64,000 nucleotides of DNA from CAZSAK01 sp964605155 (GCA_964605155.1 CAZSAK010000003.1:1-64000); one strand, 5' to 3'; shown: positions 18,958-28,376, counted from the first letter of the stretch. Notes: generated from the sequence alone by a model not told the origin. A program made the numbers and translations.

Positions 18958-19754
18958 AAGATTTGCTGTTTGGCAAACAGGGCAATATCAAGGCCCACGC
19001 GCTTTTTGTCGGTCAACGACTGGATCTGAAGGACTTTGAGAGATCAAGCCGGCTGGGCAGCGCACCGCTGGTTGTAAAGGCGGGCGATAAACGCTGTGCC
19101 GTGTTATTCCGCTACGGTGTCGTGGTGTATTTCGGCATGGATACATTCGATGAAATAGCACGACTCGCAGAACTCAAGCCGTTCATTCGCGAACCCTTTG
19201 CCAGGCATCTTGAATCCGAAGAGGTCGAGATCGTCGCGGACAGGGCACGATCCGAGGGTCCGGAGCATTCTATTATATATGTAAAGGAATTTACGCTGGA
19301 AAGGATCCAGATCATCGCGGATATCCTCGCCAAGAGCGTCGTGCTGAGTTATTACGAGACAAATATTGCCTCCAGTTTTGACCGCATCGAACCACTGGCG
19401 GAAAGTCTCAAACGGGGCAGACACGGTTACCACAAGGCCAAGCAATTGCTGCATCATATCGGCGATACACTGATCACCAGCGGCAAGATGGTCGGCAGGG
19501 TGGAGATATCCGACAAGCCGGAATTGTTATGGGAACATCCCGAGCACGAACTGCTGTTTCATAAACTGATGGATGAATATGAACTCCAGGAACGTCATGT
19601 TGCGCTGGACAGGAAGCTGGACCTGATCTCACGCACTGCGGAAACATTACTGGGCGTACTGCGGGCCAATCAGACCTTGCGGGTTGAATGGTATATTGTC
19701 ATCCTGATCCTGATAGAAATCCTGTTGACCCTGTACGAAATGCTGTTTCAGTAA
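18954..19754 (+). CDS. RMD1/YagE family (DUF155) protein
   Basis: A 266-residue member of the RMD1/DUF155 family, known from mitochondrial Rmd1/Rmd8 and many bacteria. The conserved features are V-L-F-R-Y-G-V-V-V-Y-F near the start, the charged central region, and a single C-terminal membrane helix (WYIVILILIEILLTLYEMLF) that anchors the soluble part to the inner membrane. It overlaps the RimK-like gene by ATGA, which argues for coupled translation and a shared process. The biochemical role of bacterial members is unknown to me. Confidence 0.88.
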   Translation: MKDLLFGKQGNIKAHALFVGQRLDLKDFERSSRLGSAPLVVKAGDKRCAVLFRYGVVVYFGMDTFDEIARLAELKPFIREPFARHLESEEVEIVADRARSEGPEHSIIYVKEFTLERIQIIADILAKSVVLSYYETNIASSFDRIEPLAESLKRGRHGYHKAKQLLHHIGDTLITSGKMVGRVEISDKPELLWEHPEHELLFHKLMDEYELQERHVALDRKLDLISRTAETLLGVLRANQTLRVEWYIVILILIEILLTLYEMLFQ

Positions 19755-19771
19755 CCGGAAGGGCGGTTGTA

Positions 19772-19798
19772 ACAGACAGTGTATGTCTTACTGTCTGT
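19772..19798. other. Perfect inverted repeat between convergent RMD1 and purN genes
   Basis: ACAGACAGT and ACTGTCTGT form a 9-bp perfect stem around a 9-base loop. It lies just after the RMD1 gene and overlaps the stop codon of purN. There is no T-run on either side, so it is at best a weak bidirectional terminator or RNA 3' end structure. Confidence 0.5.
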
Positions 19799-20453
19799 AT
19801 TCGACCGGTTGACTGAGGGGTTTCCTGTCAAACATTATCGTATCTCCCGCCAGCTCCAGCCGACGTTCGGCAAACCATTTAATGGCCAACGGATAGATGT
19901 GATGTTCCAGCTCCTGGACCCTGGCATTGAGACTGTTTACATCATCATCCGGTGACACGCTGACACGTCCCTGGATGATGACCGGTCCGCTGTCCAGTTC
20001 ATTGGTTACAAAATGCACGCTGGCACCGTGATGTTTTTCCTTTGCATCGATTACCCGCTGGTGCGTATCGAGCCCTGGATAGGCGGGCAGCAGCGAAGGA
20101 TGGATATTCATCATGCGACCCTGATAGTGATCGATCAGCCCGGGGCCAAGGATACGCATGAAACCCGCCAGTACCACGAGCGACGGCTGAAAGGCATCTA
20201 TCGTCTGCAGCAGGTCGTGATCAAATACCCGTCGATCGGTGTAGACACTATGGTTGACGATCCTTGTCGGTATACCGGCCTCACGGGCACGCAGCAATCC
20301 ATAGGCATCGGGACGGTTACTGATAACGCAGCGGATCTCCACCGGCAATTCACCACTGCGTACGGCATCGATGATCGCCTGCAGATTACTGCCGTGGCCT
20401 GAGATGAGAATGACGATGGGAAGAGGGGGTGTCGCGTCGCTGTTACCGGTCAT
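19788..20453 (-). CDS. purN: Phosphoribosylglycinamide formyltransferase 1
   Basis: Third step of purine synthesis: transfers the formyl group of 10-formyl-tetrahydrofolate to GAR. The 221-residue protein has the phosphate loop ISGHGSNLQAII and the catalytic N-I-H-P-S-L-L-P-A-Y-P-G and HFVTNELDSGPVI segments, which supply the Asn, His and Asp of the active site. It is slightly longer than Escherichia coli PurN owing to an N-terminal MTGNSDATPPL. It overlaps the end of purM by 4 bp (ATGA), the usual purMN arrangement. Confidence 0.97.
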   Translation of the reverse strand: MTGNSDATPPLPIVILISGHGSNLQAIIDAVRSGELPVEIRCVISNRPDAYGLLRAREAGIPTRIVNHSVYTDRRVFDHDLLQTIDAFQPSLVVLAGFMRILGPGLIDHYQGRMMNIHPSLLPAYPGLDTHQRVIDAKEKHHGASVHFVTNELDSGPVIIQGRVSVSPDDDVNSLNARVQELEHHIYPLAIKWFAERRLELAGDTIMFDRKPLSQPVEYRQ

Positions 20454-21502
20454 GAAACGCCCTGGATGATGACGCGTTTCTGTGCGGATTCACGGCTTTC
20501 GATGGCGCCGATCTGCCACGCCTGTTCGCCCTGCTGTGCAAGCAGATCCAGCGCCGTTCGCGCATTCTCTGGCGAAACGCAGACGACCATACCGATGCCG
20601 CAATTAAAGGTTCGATACATCTCTGTATCCTCGATCTGACCGCTGGACTGTAACCAGTCAAACACAGTCGGACGCTGCCAGGTACCGGGATCGATGACCG
20701 CCCGGGTGTTATCGGGCATCACGCGCGGCAGGTTTTCAAGCAATCCGCCACCGGTGATATGCGCGAGCGCGCGTATGCTGATCCGTTCGATGAGTGCCAG
20801 CAGGGGCTTGACGTAGATTCGCGTGGGGGTAAGCAATACCTCACCCAGCGTACGTCCGTGAAAATCCTGTGACAGTGACGTTCCGGAGGTTTCGATGATC
20901 TTGCGTATCAATGAATAGCCGTTTGAATGGGGTCCTGATGAGGCGATGCCGATGAGGATATCGCCCGGCGCGATACCGCTACCATCAATGATCCTGTCCT
21001 TTTCCACAATACCGACACAAAATCCTGCGAGGTCGTAATCACCGGCATGATACATGCCCGGCATTTCGGCAGTTTCGCCCCCGACCAGCGCGGCTCCCGA
21101 GAGTTCACAACCCGTTCCGATACCTTTTATTACATTCGCTGCGATATCCACGTCCAGTTTGCCGCTGGCATAGTAGTCCAGAAAAAACAGCGGTTCGGCA
21201 CCCTGGACAATCAGGTCGTTGACACACATGGCGACCAGGTCGATACCGATGGTGTCGTGCCTGCCTGTTTCGATCGCCAGCCTCAATTTTGTACCCACAC
21301 CGTCGGTTGCGGAGACCAGTACAGGATTTTTGTATCGTTCGAGCGGCACTTCATACAGGGCACCGAATCCGCCGACACCCGCCAGTACCCCGGAACGAGA
21401 GGTTTTTTTTGCCACCGGTTTGATGAGTTCGACGAGGCGGTTGCCGGCGTCGATGTCGACGCCTGAGTTGCGATAGTTTAGAGGTGTAACCCTTGGTTCC
21501 AC
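20450..21502 (-). CDS. purM: Phosphoribosylformylglycinamidine cyclo-ligase (AIR synthetase)
   Basis: Closes the imidazole ring in purine synthesis using ATP. The 350-residue protein has SYRDAGVDIDAGN-type N-terminal residues (NYRNSGVDIDAGNRLVELIK). It also shows the conserved loops SATDGVGTKLRLA, M-C-V-N-D-L-I-V-Q-G-A-E-P-L-F-F-L-D-Y, G-G-E-T-A-E-M-P-G-M-Y and HITGGGLLENLPR. Full length. It is divergent from the DUF2066 gene across 160 bp, a conserved gammaproteobacterial arrangement. Confidence 0.98.
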   Translation of the reverse strand: MEPRVTPLNYRNSGVDIDAGNRLVELIKPVAKKTSRSGVLAGVGGFGALYEVPLERYKNPVLVSATDGVGTKLRLAIETGRHDTIGIDLVAMCVNDLIVQGAEPLFFLDYYASGKLDVDIAANVIKGIGTGCELSGAALVGGETAEMPGMYHAGDYDLAGFCVGIVEKDRIIDGSGIAPGDILIGIASSGPHSNGYSLIRKIIETSGTSLSQDFHGRTLGEVLLTPTRIYVKPLLALIERISIRALAHITGGGLLENLPRVMPDNTRAVIDPGTWQRPTVFDWLQSSGQIEDTEMYRTFNCGIGMVVCVSPENARTALDLLAQQGEQAWQIGAIESRESAQKRVIIQGVS

Positions 21503-21662
21503 GGGATTCAGTTCACTCGGCTTGTCCAGTTCGATTTGCCAGGATTTTGATTATGATGGCATATTTTAACTCATTCTGATGGGCTGCGCCTGAATTTCCC
21601 TTTGCGGTCGACAAAAATGGTGTACATTGACAGCTACGGTATTCTTATTTAGCGTACACGTC

Positions 21663-22829
21663 ATGAAAATCAGGCTAACCTTCATCACTATATCACACAC
21701 CATCCATGTTGCTGTCTTGAGTCTATCCGTGTTGCTTTGTCTGCATGCGTCCGGTGCGGTTGCAGGTGAGGTGAGTGGTCTCTATGAGGCTGAAGTACCG
21801 GTCAGAAACCAGGGCGATGCGGAACGTGACAGGGCGATAAGCACAGCCCTGGACGATGTCCTTGTCAAGGTATCCGGACGTCGCGATGCTACTGCGATCC
21901 AGGCACTGGAAACAGTATTGTCTCATCCAATAAAGTTGGTACAGCAGTTTCGATACCGCGAAATGCCCGTGGCGGAAAATACACGCACTCCCGATAACGA
22001 GGTCGCCGGGAATGCGTTCACCCAGTTGTTGGTGGTGAGTTTCGATCCGCAGGCGGTTAACCAGGCCTTGTACAGTGCGGGAATGCCCGTGTGGGGCCGT
22101 GCCCGGCCTGCCACGCTGGTATGGCTTGCCATCGAGGATGAGAATAAGCGCTACCTGCTAGGTGGTGATGGCCATCCCCAGATCCAGCAACGGATAAGGG
22201 ACCTTGCGCAACAACGCGGGGTACCCGTGCTGATACCCTTGCTGGATCTCGAAGACCAGTCAAACCTGAGTTTTACCGATGTGTGGGGCAATTTTCAGGA
22301 TGTCATAGAAAGGGCCTCCGCCCGTTACCAGGCTGAAGCGATCCTTGTCGGCAGGCTTTTTCACCACACGGACGGTACCTGGCAGGCCCGCTGGACTCTC
22401 TACATGAAAGACGACCGTCAATACTGGGAGATGAATGCGGATCAGCTGGATAATGTGCTTGGATCCGGGATAGAAGGTTCTACGGATATCCTGTCCGCAA
22501 AATTCTCCAAGATAATCACTACCGCGGGATCGGGCACGATTTTGATTTCGATCACTGATGTCGATACGGTGGAGGATTACGCCCGCACGATAAAGTATCT
22601 GCGTTCACTGGATACCGTGACAAAATTACAGATCGAGGAGGTGTCAACTTCTTCCCTTGTAGTGTCATTGGGAATCAGGAGCGACCCGACGGAGCTGGTA
22701 CAATCGATCCGTTTTGGCAGTACCCTCGCGCCGCTACCGCCCCCTGTTACAGATGATTCCGGTAGTGTTGCCGGGGATGCCGGCACCCTGGCATCCGCCC
22801 GGACCATGTATTATCGCCTGCTACAATGA
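21663..22829 (+). CDS. DUF2066 domain exported protein
   Basis: I start this 388-residue protein at the ATG at 21663, which gives MKIRLTFITI and a long signal peptide with possible cleavage near HASGAVAG; an upstream TTG at 21627 is less likely. The body matches DUF2066 (LYEAEVPVRNQGDAERDRA, D-V-L-V-K-V-S-G-R). This is a periplasmic protein family of unknown function, regularly found upstream of the CDP-alcohol phosphotransferase, PerM-like and hda genes as here. It overlaps the next gene by 4 bp. Confidence 0.88.
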   Translation: MKIRLTFITISHTIHVAVLSLSVLLCLHASGAVAGEVSGLYEAEVPVRNQGDAERDRAISTALDDVLVKVSGRRDATAIQALETVLSHPIKLVQQFRYREMPVAENTRTPDNEVAGNAFTQLLVVSFDPQAVNQALYSAGMPVWGRARPATLVWLAIEDENKRYLLGGDGHPQIQQRIRDLAQQRGVPVLIPLLDLEDQSNLSFTDVWGNFQDVIERASARYQAEAILVGRLFHHTDGTWQARWTLYMKDDRQYWEMNADQLDNVLGSGIEGSTDILSAKFSKIITTAGSGTILISITDVDTVEDYARTIKYLRSLDTVTKLQIEEVSTSSLVVSLGIRSDPTELVQSIRFGSTLAPLPPPVTDDSGSVAGDAGTLASARTMYYRLLQ

Positions 22830-23395
22830 ATCGCTCCGATATACCGAATATCATCAGTATCCTGCGCATCATCCTGGTCATTCCGACGATCATCATGTTG
22901 TTTCATGAACGTTATGTCCAGGCCCTGATATTGTTCGCCGTGGCGGGTGCATCCGATGGTCTGGACGGCTATATTGCCAAACGTTTCAACTATGTCAGCC
23001 GTCTCGGTACGATCCTTGATCCACTCGCCGACAAGTTGTTGCTGGTGAGCACCTATGTGACATTGGGATGGCTCGACCTGCTCCCGGCATGGCTGGTTAT
23101 CGCTGTGATAGCACGAGATGCACTGATCGTTAGCGGTGGCATCGCCTATCACTATCTGATCGGCAAGTATGATATGGCGCCGACGCTGATCAGCAAGATC
23201 AATACCTTTACCCAGATCGTGCTGGCCCTGGCGGTGGTATTGTCTGTCAGTGTAATCCCGCTTCCCGAACTGCAATGGTTTGTCGGCTGGATGATCTATA
23301 TGACATTGGGCACAACCGCGATCAGTGGTGTGGATTATGTCTGGACGTGGGGCCTGCGCGCCTATCGAGCCAGATCACGTCGTCATTATGGCTAG
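22826..23395 (+). CDS. CDP-alcohol phosphatidyltransferase family protein (PgsA-like)
   Basis: The 189-residue integral membrane protein has the CDP-alcohol phosphotransferase signature D-G-L-D-G-Y-I-A-K-R, then G-T-I-L-D-P-L-A-D-K, holding the metal-binding aspartates. It most resembles phosphatidylglycerophosphate synthases, but the substrate alcohol cannot be fixed from sequence and another pgsA may exist elsewhere. There are about five membrane helices. It overlaps the DUF2066 gene by 4 bp and is followed after 6 bp by the PerM-like gene, so these three form an operon. Confidence 0.9.
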   Translation: MNRSDIPNIISILRIILVIPTIIMLFHERYVQALILFAVAGASDGLDGYIAKRFNYVSRLGTILDPLADKLLLVSTYVTLGWLDLLPAWLVIAVIARDALIVSGGIAYHYLIGKYDMAPTLISKINTFTQIVLALAVVLSVSVIPLPELQWFVGWMIYMTLGTTAISGVDYVWTWGLRAYRARSRRHYG

Positions 23396-23401
23396 GTTCG
23401 T

Positions 23402-24466
23402 GTGATCCCGGCTTCACAAAAATGGTGGATTCTGATCGCGATCATCAGCGCGGGGATACTGGTCTATTTATTAGGTCCCGTGTTGATGCCGTTTGCCCTG
23501 TCAGCCTTGCTGTCCTATCTCGGCAATCCACTCGTCAACCGGCTCATCGAACTGAAATTTCCACGTCTCATTGCAGTGTTGACGGTATTTATCTTTATTT
23601 TCCTGCTGGTCATCCTGGTGCCTTTGTTGCTGATGCCGCTGCTTGAAAAACAACTGGCCGTCTTCATCCGCAACTGGCCCGGTTATATTGACTGGGCGCA
23701 GAACACCATGATCCCCTGGATACAGGGATATCTGGGTATCGAACAAACCACCCTTGATCTGAGCGTATTGAAACAGGCATTTATTGAGCATTGGCGACAG
23801 GTTGGCGGGACTGCGGCAAGTATCATCGCATCCATCTCCAAATCCGGTCTGGCACTGGCTGCATGGCTGGCCAATCTGATATTGATTCCCGTTGTTACAT
23901 TCTATCTGTTGCGCGATTGGGAAACCCTCATCAGGCGTATCCACGAACTGGTGCCGCGTTCCGCCGAACCGACCGTTGCAAAACTGGCGCATGACTGTGA
24001 TGTCGTGTTGGGCACCTTTATGCGTGGACAGTTAAGCGTGATGCTGGCACTGGGTCTCGTGTATTCAATCGGTTTGTGGATTACAGGGCTTGATCTCGCC
24101 CTGTTGATCGGGATGTTGTCGGGTTTGGTCAGTTTTGTACCTTACCTGGGATTTATCATCGGTATCCTGACCGCCGGGGTCGCATCACTTGTACAGTTTC
24201 ATGATTTGATACATCTGGTGCCGGTGGTGATTGTCTTCGCCGCAGGGCAGATGCTCGAGAGCATGGTGTTGACGCCGTGGCTGGTGGGCGACCGGATCGG
24301 CCTTCATCCGGTGGCGGTTATCTTTGCGGTAATGGCCGGTGGACAGTTGTTCGGTTTTGTGGGTATCCTGCTCGCCTTGCCGGTAGCTGCAGTGATTGCG
24401 GTATTATTGCGCCATGTCCATCAGAGTTATGTGGGTAGTGAGCTTTATGATGCCGGGAAGCAGTAG
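23402..24466 (+). CDS. AI-2E family transporter (PerM/YdiK-like)
   Basis: A 354-residue polytopic membrane protein starting at GTG. It has the AI-2E transporter/PerM family layout: a first pair of helices (ILVYLLGPVLMPFALSALLS), a central amphipathic domain, and a C-terminal helix bundle with GQMLESMVLTPWLVGDRIGL and F-G-F-V-G-I-L-L-A-L-P-V-A-A. The AI-2 transport assignment of the family name does not hold for every member; here only a permease-like role can be claimed. Third gene of the DUF2066 operon, upstream of hda. Confidence 0.92.
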   Translation: MIPASQKWWILIAIISAGILVYLLGPVLMPFALSALLSYLGNPLVNRLIELKFPRLIAVLTVFIFIFLLVILVPLLLMPLLEKQLAVFIRNWPGYIDWAQNTMIPWIQGYLGIEQTTLDLSVLKQAFIEHWRQVGGTAASIIASISKSGLALAAWLANLILIPVVTFYLLRDWETLIRRIHELVPRSAEPTVAKLAHDCDVVLGTFMRGQLSVMLALGLVYSIGLWITGLDLALLIGMLSGLVSFVPYLGFIIGILTAGVASLVQFHDLIHLVPVVIVFAAGQMLESMVLTPWLVGDRIGLHPVAVIFAVMAGGQLFGFVGILLALPVAAVIAVLLRHVHQSYVGSELYDAGKQ

Positions 24467-24523
24467 TGAATCACCGCAGCTTGTCATGCCGCTTTCGCCG
24501 CTGCGGGAGTGCAGCTTTTCACT
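24465..24523. other. Nested inverted repeats between perM-like gene and hda
   Basis: CCGCAGC (24474-24480) pairs with GCTGCGG (24500-24506), and the outer AGTGAA (24465-24470) pairs with TTCACT (24518-24523). The structure begins at the stop codon of the transporter gene and ends about 75 bp before hda. There is no T-run, so intrinsic termination is not clear. It may end, process or attenuate the transcript before hda. Confidence 0.45.
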
Positions 24524-24598
24524 GGACTGAATGTCTCCGGCACTGCTGAACGTATCCGCGGTATTCATGAAGTTTTCACCTGTTAAAATGTAATTGTA

Positions 24599-25297
24599 AT
24601 GACGGCTCAATTACCATTAAACATCAGCTTGCGAGACAATGCGACCTTCAGTAATTATTTTCCCGGCAGCAACCTTGAGGTCGTAACATACCTGCAGGAA
24701 CACGCCGGCCTGCGTGGCGAGCCTTGTATCTATCTATGGGGCAAATGCGGGACAGGCAAGACCCATTTACTGCAGGCGGCCTGCCATATTGTCGCCTCGC
24801 GTGATCTGTCAACGGCATACCTGCCACTTTCCGGGGTGCAGGAATTTTCACATGATATCCTGGAAGGGATGGCGGATATGTCCCTCGTATGTATCGATGA
24901 CATCGAATTCATTGCCGGTCAGGAACAATGGGAGAGCGCATTGTTTCATCTTTATAATCATATGCGGGATAAAGGGACAGGGTTGCTGATTGCTTCTGAC
25001 AGCCCGCCCGCATCGGTCGGAATCAGGCTGCCCGACCTGGTGTCGCGTCTGGCATGGGGCAGTGTATTTCATCTGCAACCGCTGGACGACGAGGAAAAAT
25101 TGCAGGCATTACAACTGCGCGCGAGGATGCGTGGCATGGATCTACCTGCCGATGTAGCGCGATTCCTGCTGCGCAGATGTCAGCGCGATATGCCCGCCCT
25201 GTATTCACTACTTGACCAGCTGGATCATGTTTCACTCTCCGCACAACGCAGGCTCACGATCCCGTTAATCAGAAAATATGTAGAACGTTGCCGATAA
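24599..25297 (+). CDS. hda: DnaA regulatory inactivator Hda
   Basis: Hda is a DnaA-like AAA+ protein that, bound to the DNA-loaded beta clamp, triggers hydrolysis of DnaA-ATP and prevents re-initiation of replication. The 232-residue protein begins MTAQLPLNISL, where QLPLNI is the clamp-binding motif. Walker A is WGKCGTGKTHLL (48-55), Walker B is V-C-I-D-D-I-E, and the arginine region and C-terminal AAA+ lid follow. The DNA-binding domain of DnaA is absent, as expected. Confidence 0.95.
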   Translation: MTAQLPLNISLRDNATFSNYFPGSNLEVVTYLQEHAGLRGEPCIYLWGKCGTGKTHLLQAACHIVASRDLSTAYLPLSGVQEFSHDILEGMADMSLVCIDDIEFIAGQEQWESALFHLYNHMRDKGTGLLIASDSPPASVGIRLPDLVSRLAWGSVFHLQPLDDEEKLQALQLRARMRGMDLPADVARFLLRRCQRDMPALYSLLDQLDHVSLSAQRRLTIPLIRKYVERCR

Positions 25298-25392
25298 TCC
25301 TGCCGGACAAGCAAACGCCGTTATTACCGTGTTTTATTTTGCGCTGACGCCGGCATTCCCGTATCGTACGTCTCAGGGGTGAATATGCAACG

Positions 25393-26121
25393 ATGACCAG
25401 GACATCGACTGCAATATGGACGGTGGTTGGTCTGCTGTGTCTTGCCATTCTGATTGGCCTGCTGGATTATTATGATGCCTACGGTCACGTAGTGGGTTTT
25501 CTGCAATGGCTGGAACAGCACGATGACACGGCGCCGCTTGTATTCATTGTCGTCGATATGCTGGTGGTGGTCCTGGTATTACCCGGGGTGGTATTGACAC
25601 TGGGCGCCGGATTTCTGTTTGGCGTGGCAGAAGGTACGCTGTATGTCGTGATCGCCACCACAACAGGCGCGACAATCGCCTTTCTGGTGGCGCGTTATCT
25701 GTTCAGCACAAGAATGACCGATTTCTTTATGAGTCATCCGCGATTGAAACTCGTCAATGTTGAACTGGCAGGTGAAGGATGGAAGATCGTCCTGTTGACC
25801 AGGTTGATCCCCTTTTTTCCGTTTAAATTGTCCAACTATTTCTTCGGTCTGACGACATTCAGCCTGCGTGGTTATATATTCGGTACGCTGGTCGGCATTA
25901 TTCCGATTACCCTGTTCAACGTATATATCGGTTCGCTCGCTGCCGATCTTACCAGGCTGGGAACTGTTTCAAGGTCACCGCTGGAGTGGGCGCTGTACGG
26001 CACAGGTGTAGTGATCGCGTTTGTCACGGTCATATATATCAAACGATTGGCGCGCAGGGCCCTGGACAGATATATTCCCCGCCAGCAGGGATCGCATCCG
26101 GACGATTCGTCATTGAGGTAG
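25393..26121 (+). CDS. TVP38/TMEM64 family membrane protein (VTT domain)
   Basis: A 242-residue inner-membrane protein of the TVP38/DedA-related VTT family. It has the core segment GAGFLFGVAEGTLYVVIATT, the charged helix region V-A-R-Y-L-F and the signature LLTRLIPFFPFKLSNYFFGL (Arg and Pro-Phe). Relatives are linked to membrane lipid distribution or scrambling; that link is family knowledge. It opens a run of five same-strand genes and is separated from the glycosidase gene by only 5 bp. Confidence 0.9.
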   Translation: MTRTSTAIWTVVGLLCLAILIGLLDYYDAYGHVVGFLQWLEQHDDTAPLVFIVVDMLVVVLVLPGVVLTLGAGFLFGVAEGTLYVVIATTTGATIAFLVARYLFSTRMTDFFMSHPRLKLVNVELAGEGWKIVLLTRLIPFFPFKLSNYFFGLTTFSLRGYIFGTLVGIIPITLFNVYIGSLAADLTRLGTVSRSPLEWALYGTGVVIAFVTVIYIKRLARRALDRYIPRQQGSHPDDSSLR

Positions 26122-26126
26122 GACGC

Positions 26127-28376
26127 ATGTGGCTAAAATGGTTCCCCTGGAAATTTGTTATCAGCCGTATCGCCCGTTCCCGAGGGTTTCTTGACCCGAT
26201 TGCGTTGCTTTCACGCCTCAACCGTTTCGCCCAGCCTTCCGAGGTGGCGGAACCGATTGAATTACTGCGCGCCGGTGCATTGTTTCATGCACGTGGATTG
26301 ATCAACAGTCGCGTCATCCAGCATAACCTCGACTGGGTATGGCCCTACTGGGTGGAACGGCAGTTCGATCCCAGGGATATCTCGTTCGTGCCGCGGGCGT
26401 TTTCGATCACGCATGTCAACCTCACACATCGCAACTGGACGGCAATCGGCTTACCCGATGGAGAGGAATTGCCGATTGTGGATCCCCGAGGCCTGGTTAC
26501 GCCGTTTATCGACGGCTGGTCACTCGATTTCTGGATTATGGCGGAAGACGGCCAGGTATTGCTGCCGTCAAGGGAGAAGCTTGCCGAACAATATCTCGAT
26601 TTGGGGGAGAACATCGCGGTAGAAAACAGCACCCGGCATCAAGGACTGACCATGTCCAACCGTGCCGAGGTCATAGCAACGGATAATAAACAGGTATGCC
26701 GGATCAGGATGAATGCCAGTGCCGATCGGGATGCCTGGGCGATAGTGGCACTGCGCCCGTATAATCCGGAAGGGATCAGTTTCATTCAGCAGATCGCGAT
26801 CTCCGCAGACCACAGGCGATGGTCGATCAACAAGGATTATCATGTTGTATTCAACGAACCGGCAGACCGGCACAGGATGTCCAGTTACAGGGCCGGTGAT
26901 GTATATATACACCTGCAGGACGCTGCTGATCAGGCATCCGTCAAATGTGACGTAGGCATGGCGACCGCCGCGGCGATGTTCAGGCTTAAGCCGAATGTCA
27001 ATCGCTCCATTACTACGGACATACCACTGGGTGAGTGGAGCGCCAATGCCCCGGATTCGAACCGCGCATGGACGGATGCCCTGCATAATCATTGTGCACT
27101 CAGGATCGCTGATAAACATATGCAGTTTATCTATGATGCCGCGATCCGGACACTGATCCTGCATTCGCCGGGTGACGTGTATCCGGGTCCCTACACCTAT
27201 AAACGTTTCTGGTTTCGCGACGCGGCCTTTATTATCCACGGCCTGTTAAACGCGGGTATGACAGACCGTGCCGAACGCGCCATTGACCGCTTTCCCGATC
27301 GTCAGAACATGCTGGGATATTTCCATTCGCAGGACGGTGAATGGGACTCCAACGGGGAGGCGTTGTGGATCATGAACCGGTTTTGCGAGATGACCGCGCG
27401 ACCGGTGAAACAGGATTGGTACCCATCGATCATCAACGGCGCACGCTGGATCATCAGGAAACGCCTCGATGATGGCGACAATACCCCGCACGCCGGGTTG
27501 CTGCCCGCCGGATTCAGCGCCGAACATCTTGGCCCCAATGATTATTATTATTGGGATGATTTCTGGGGTGTGGCAGGACTATATGCGGCGGCACAGCTGG
27601 CCGGGCGCAAGGGCGATATCCAAACAGGCCGGAACTTCAACCGCGAAGGTGACGGATTCATGCAGGCTATCGAGCGCAGTCTCGAGAAGGTTGCGGCAAA
27701 GCTGGGTCGGGCCGCAATACCCGCTTCCCCCTACAGACGGCTTGACGCCGGTGCGATCGGTTCCGTGGCCGTCGGATATCCCCTCTCGTTGTGCCAGCCA
27801 TGTGATCCACGTTTGCTCGATACCGTCGAGTTCCTGCTGAAAAACTGTTTTCTCGATGGCGGTTTTTTTCAGGACATGATCCATTCGGGCATCAATGCCT
27901 ATCTGACGCTGCATATCGCGCAGGTCCTGTTGCGCGCCGGTGATCCACGCTATCTGGAATTGATGGGAGCCGTCGCCGATCTCGCCTCGTCAACCGGACA
28001 GTGGCCGGAGGCCATCCATCCCCATACGCACGGTGGTTGCATGGGTGACGGGCAACATGTCTGGGCGGCGGCGGAATGGGTCATCATGATCAGGAACTGC
28101 TTTGTACGTGAAGAGGGTGACCGCCTGTTGCTGGGCACGGGCATTGCACAGCAATGGCTGGATAAAAACGAACCTGTTTTGTATGGCCCGGCACCCACAT
28201 CTTTTGGTACAATCTCGTTGTCCTTCACATTCAGCGGGAACAGGCTAACGGTTTCATGGCAGGCCGCATGGCACAAGACCGCCCCTCCCATTGAAGTCAA
28301 TATCCCGGGATTTTCCCCCGTAATCGCTGCCCCCGGCAAAGACAGCGTTGTCCTGGAGAAGCTGACATCGCCATGA
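26127..28376 (+). CDS. Debranching-type glycosidase (amylo-alpha-1,6-glucosidase-like)
   Basis: The ATG at 26127, with the AGGTAGGA ribosome site, begins MWLKWFPWKFVIS and gives 749 residues. The reading frame stays open upstream, but that part overlaps the VTT gene. An N-terminal beta-rich domain (about 1-300) is followed by an (alpha/alpha)6-barrel-like region. There YKRFWFRDAAFIIHGLL, GYFHSQDGEWDSNGEALW and YYYWDDFWGVAGLY carry the acidic and aromatic residues of a six-hairpin glycosidase active site. There is no signal peptide, so it is cytoplasmic. It overlaps the GT4 gene by ATGA. The glycan acted on is not evident; glycogen debranching is possible but unproven. Confidence 0.8.
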   Translation: MWLKWFPWKFVISRIARSRGFLDPIALLSRLNRFAQPSEVAEPIELLRAGALFHARGLINSRVIQHNLDWVWPYWVERQFDPRDISFVPRAFSITHVNLTHRNWTAIGLPDGEELPIVDPRGLVTPFIDGWSLDFWIMAEDGQVLLPSREKLAEQYLDLGENIAVENSTRHQGLTMSNRAEVIATDNKQVCRIRMNASADRDAWAIVALRPYNPEGISFIQQIAISADHRRWSINKDYHVVFNEPADRHRMSSYRAGDVYIHLQDAADQASVKCDVGMATAAAMFRLKPNVNRSITTDIPLGEWSANAPDSNRAWTDALHNHCALRIADKHMQFIYDAAIRTLILHSPGDVYPGPYTYKRFWFRDAAFIIHGLLNAGMTDRAERAIDRFPDRQNMLGYFHSQDGEWDSNGEALWIMNRFCEMTARPVKQDWYPSIINGARWIIRKRLDDGDNTPHAGLLPAGFSAEHLGPNDYYYWDDFWGVAGLYAAAQLAGRKGDIQTGRNFNREGDGFMQAIERSLEKVAAKLGRAAIPASPYRRLDAGAIGSVAVGYPLSLCQPCDPRLLDTVEFLLKNCFLDGGFFQDMIHSGINAYLTLHIAQVLLRAGDPRYLELMGAVADLASSTGQWPEAIHPHTHGGCMGDGQHVWAAAEWVIMIRNCFVREEGDRLLLGTGIAQQWLDKNEPVLYGPAPTSFGTISLSFTFSGNRLTVSWQAAWHKTAPPIEVNIPGFSPVIAAPGKDSVVLEKLTSP

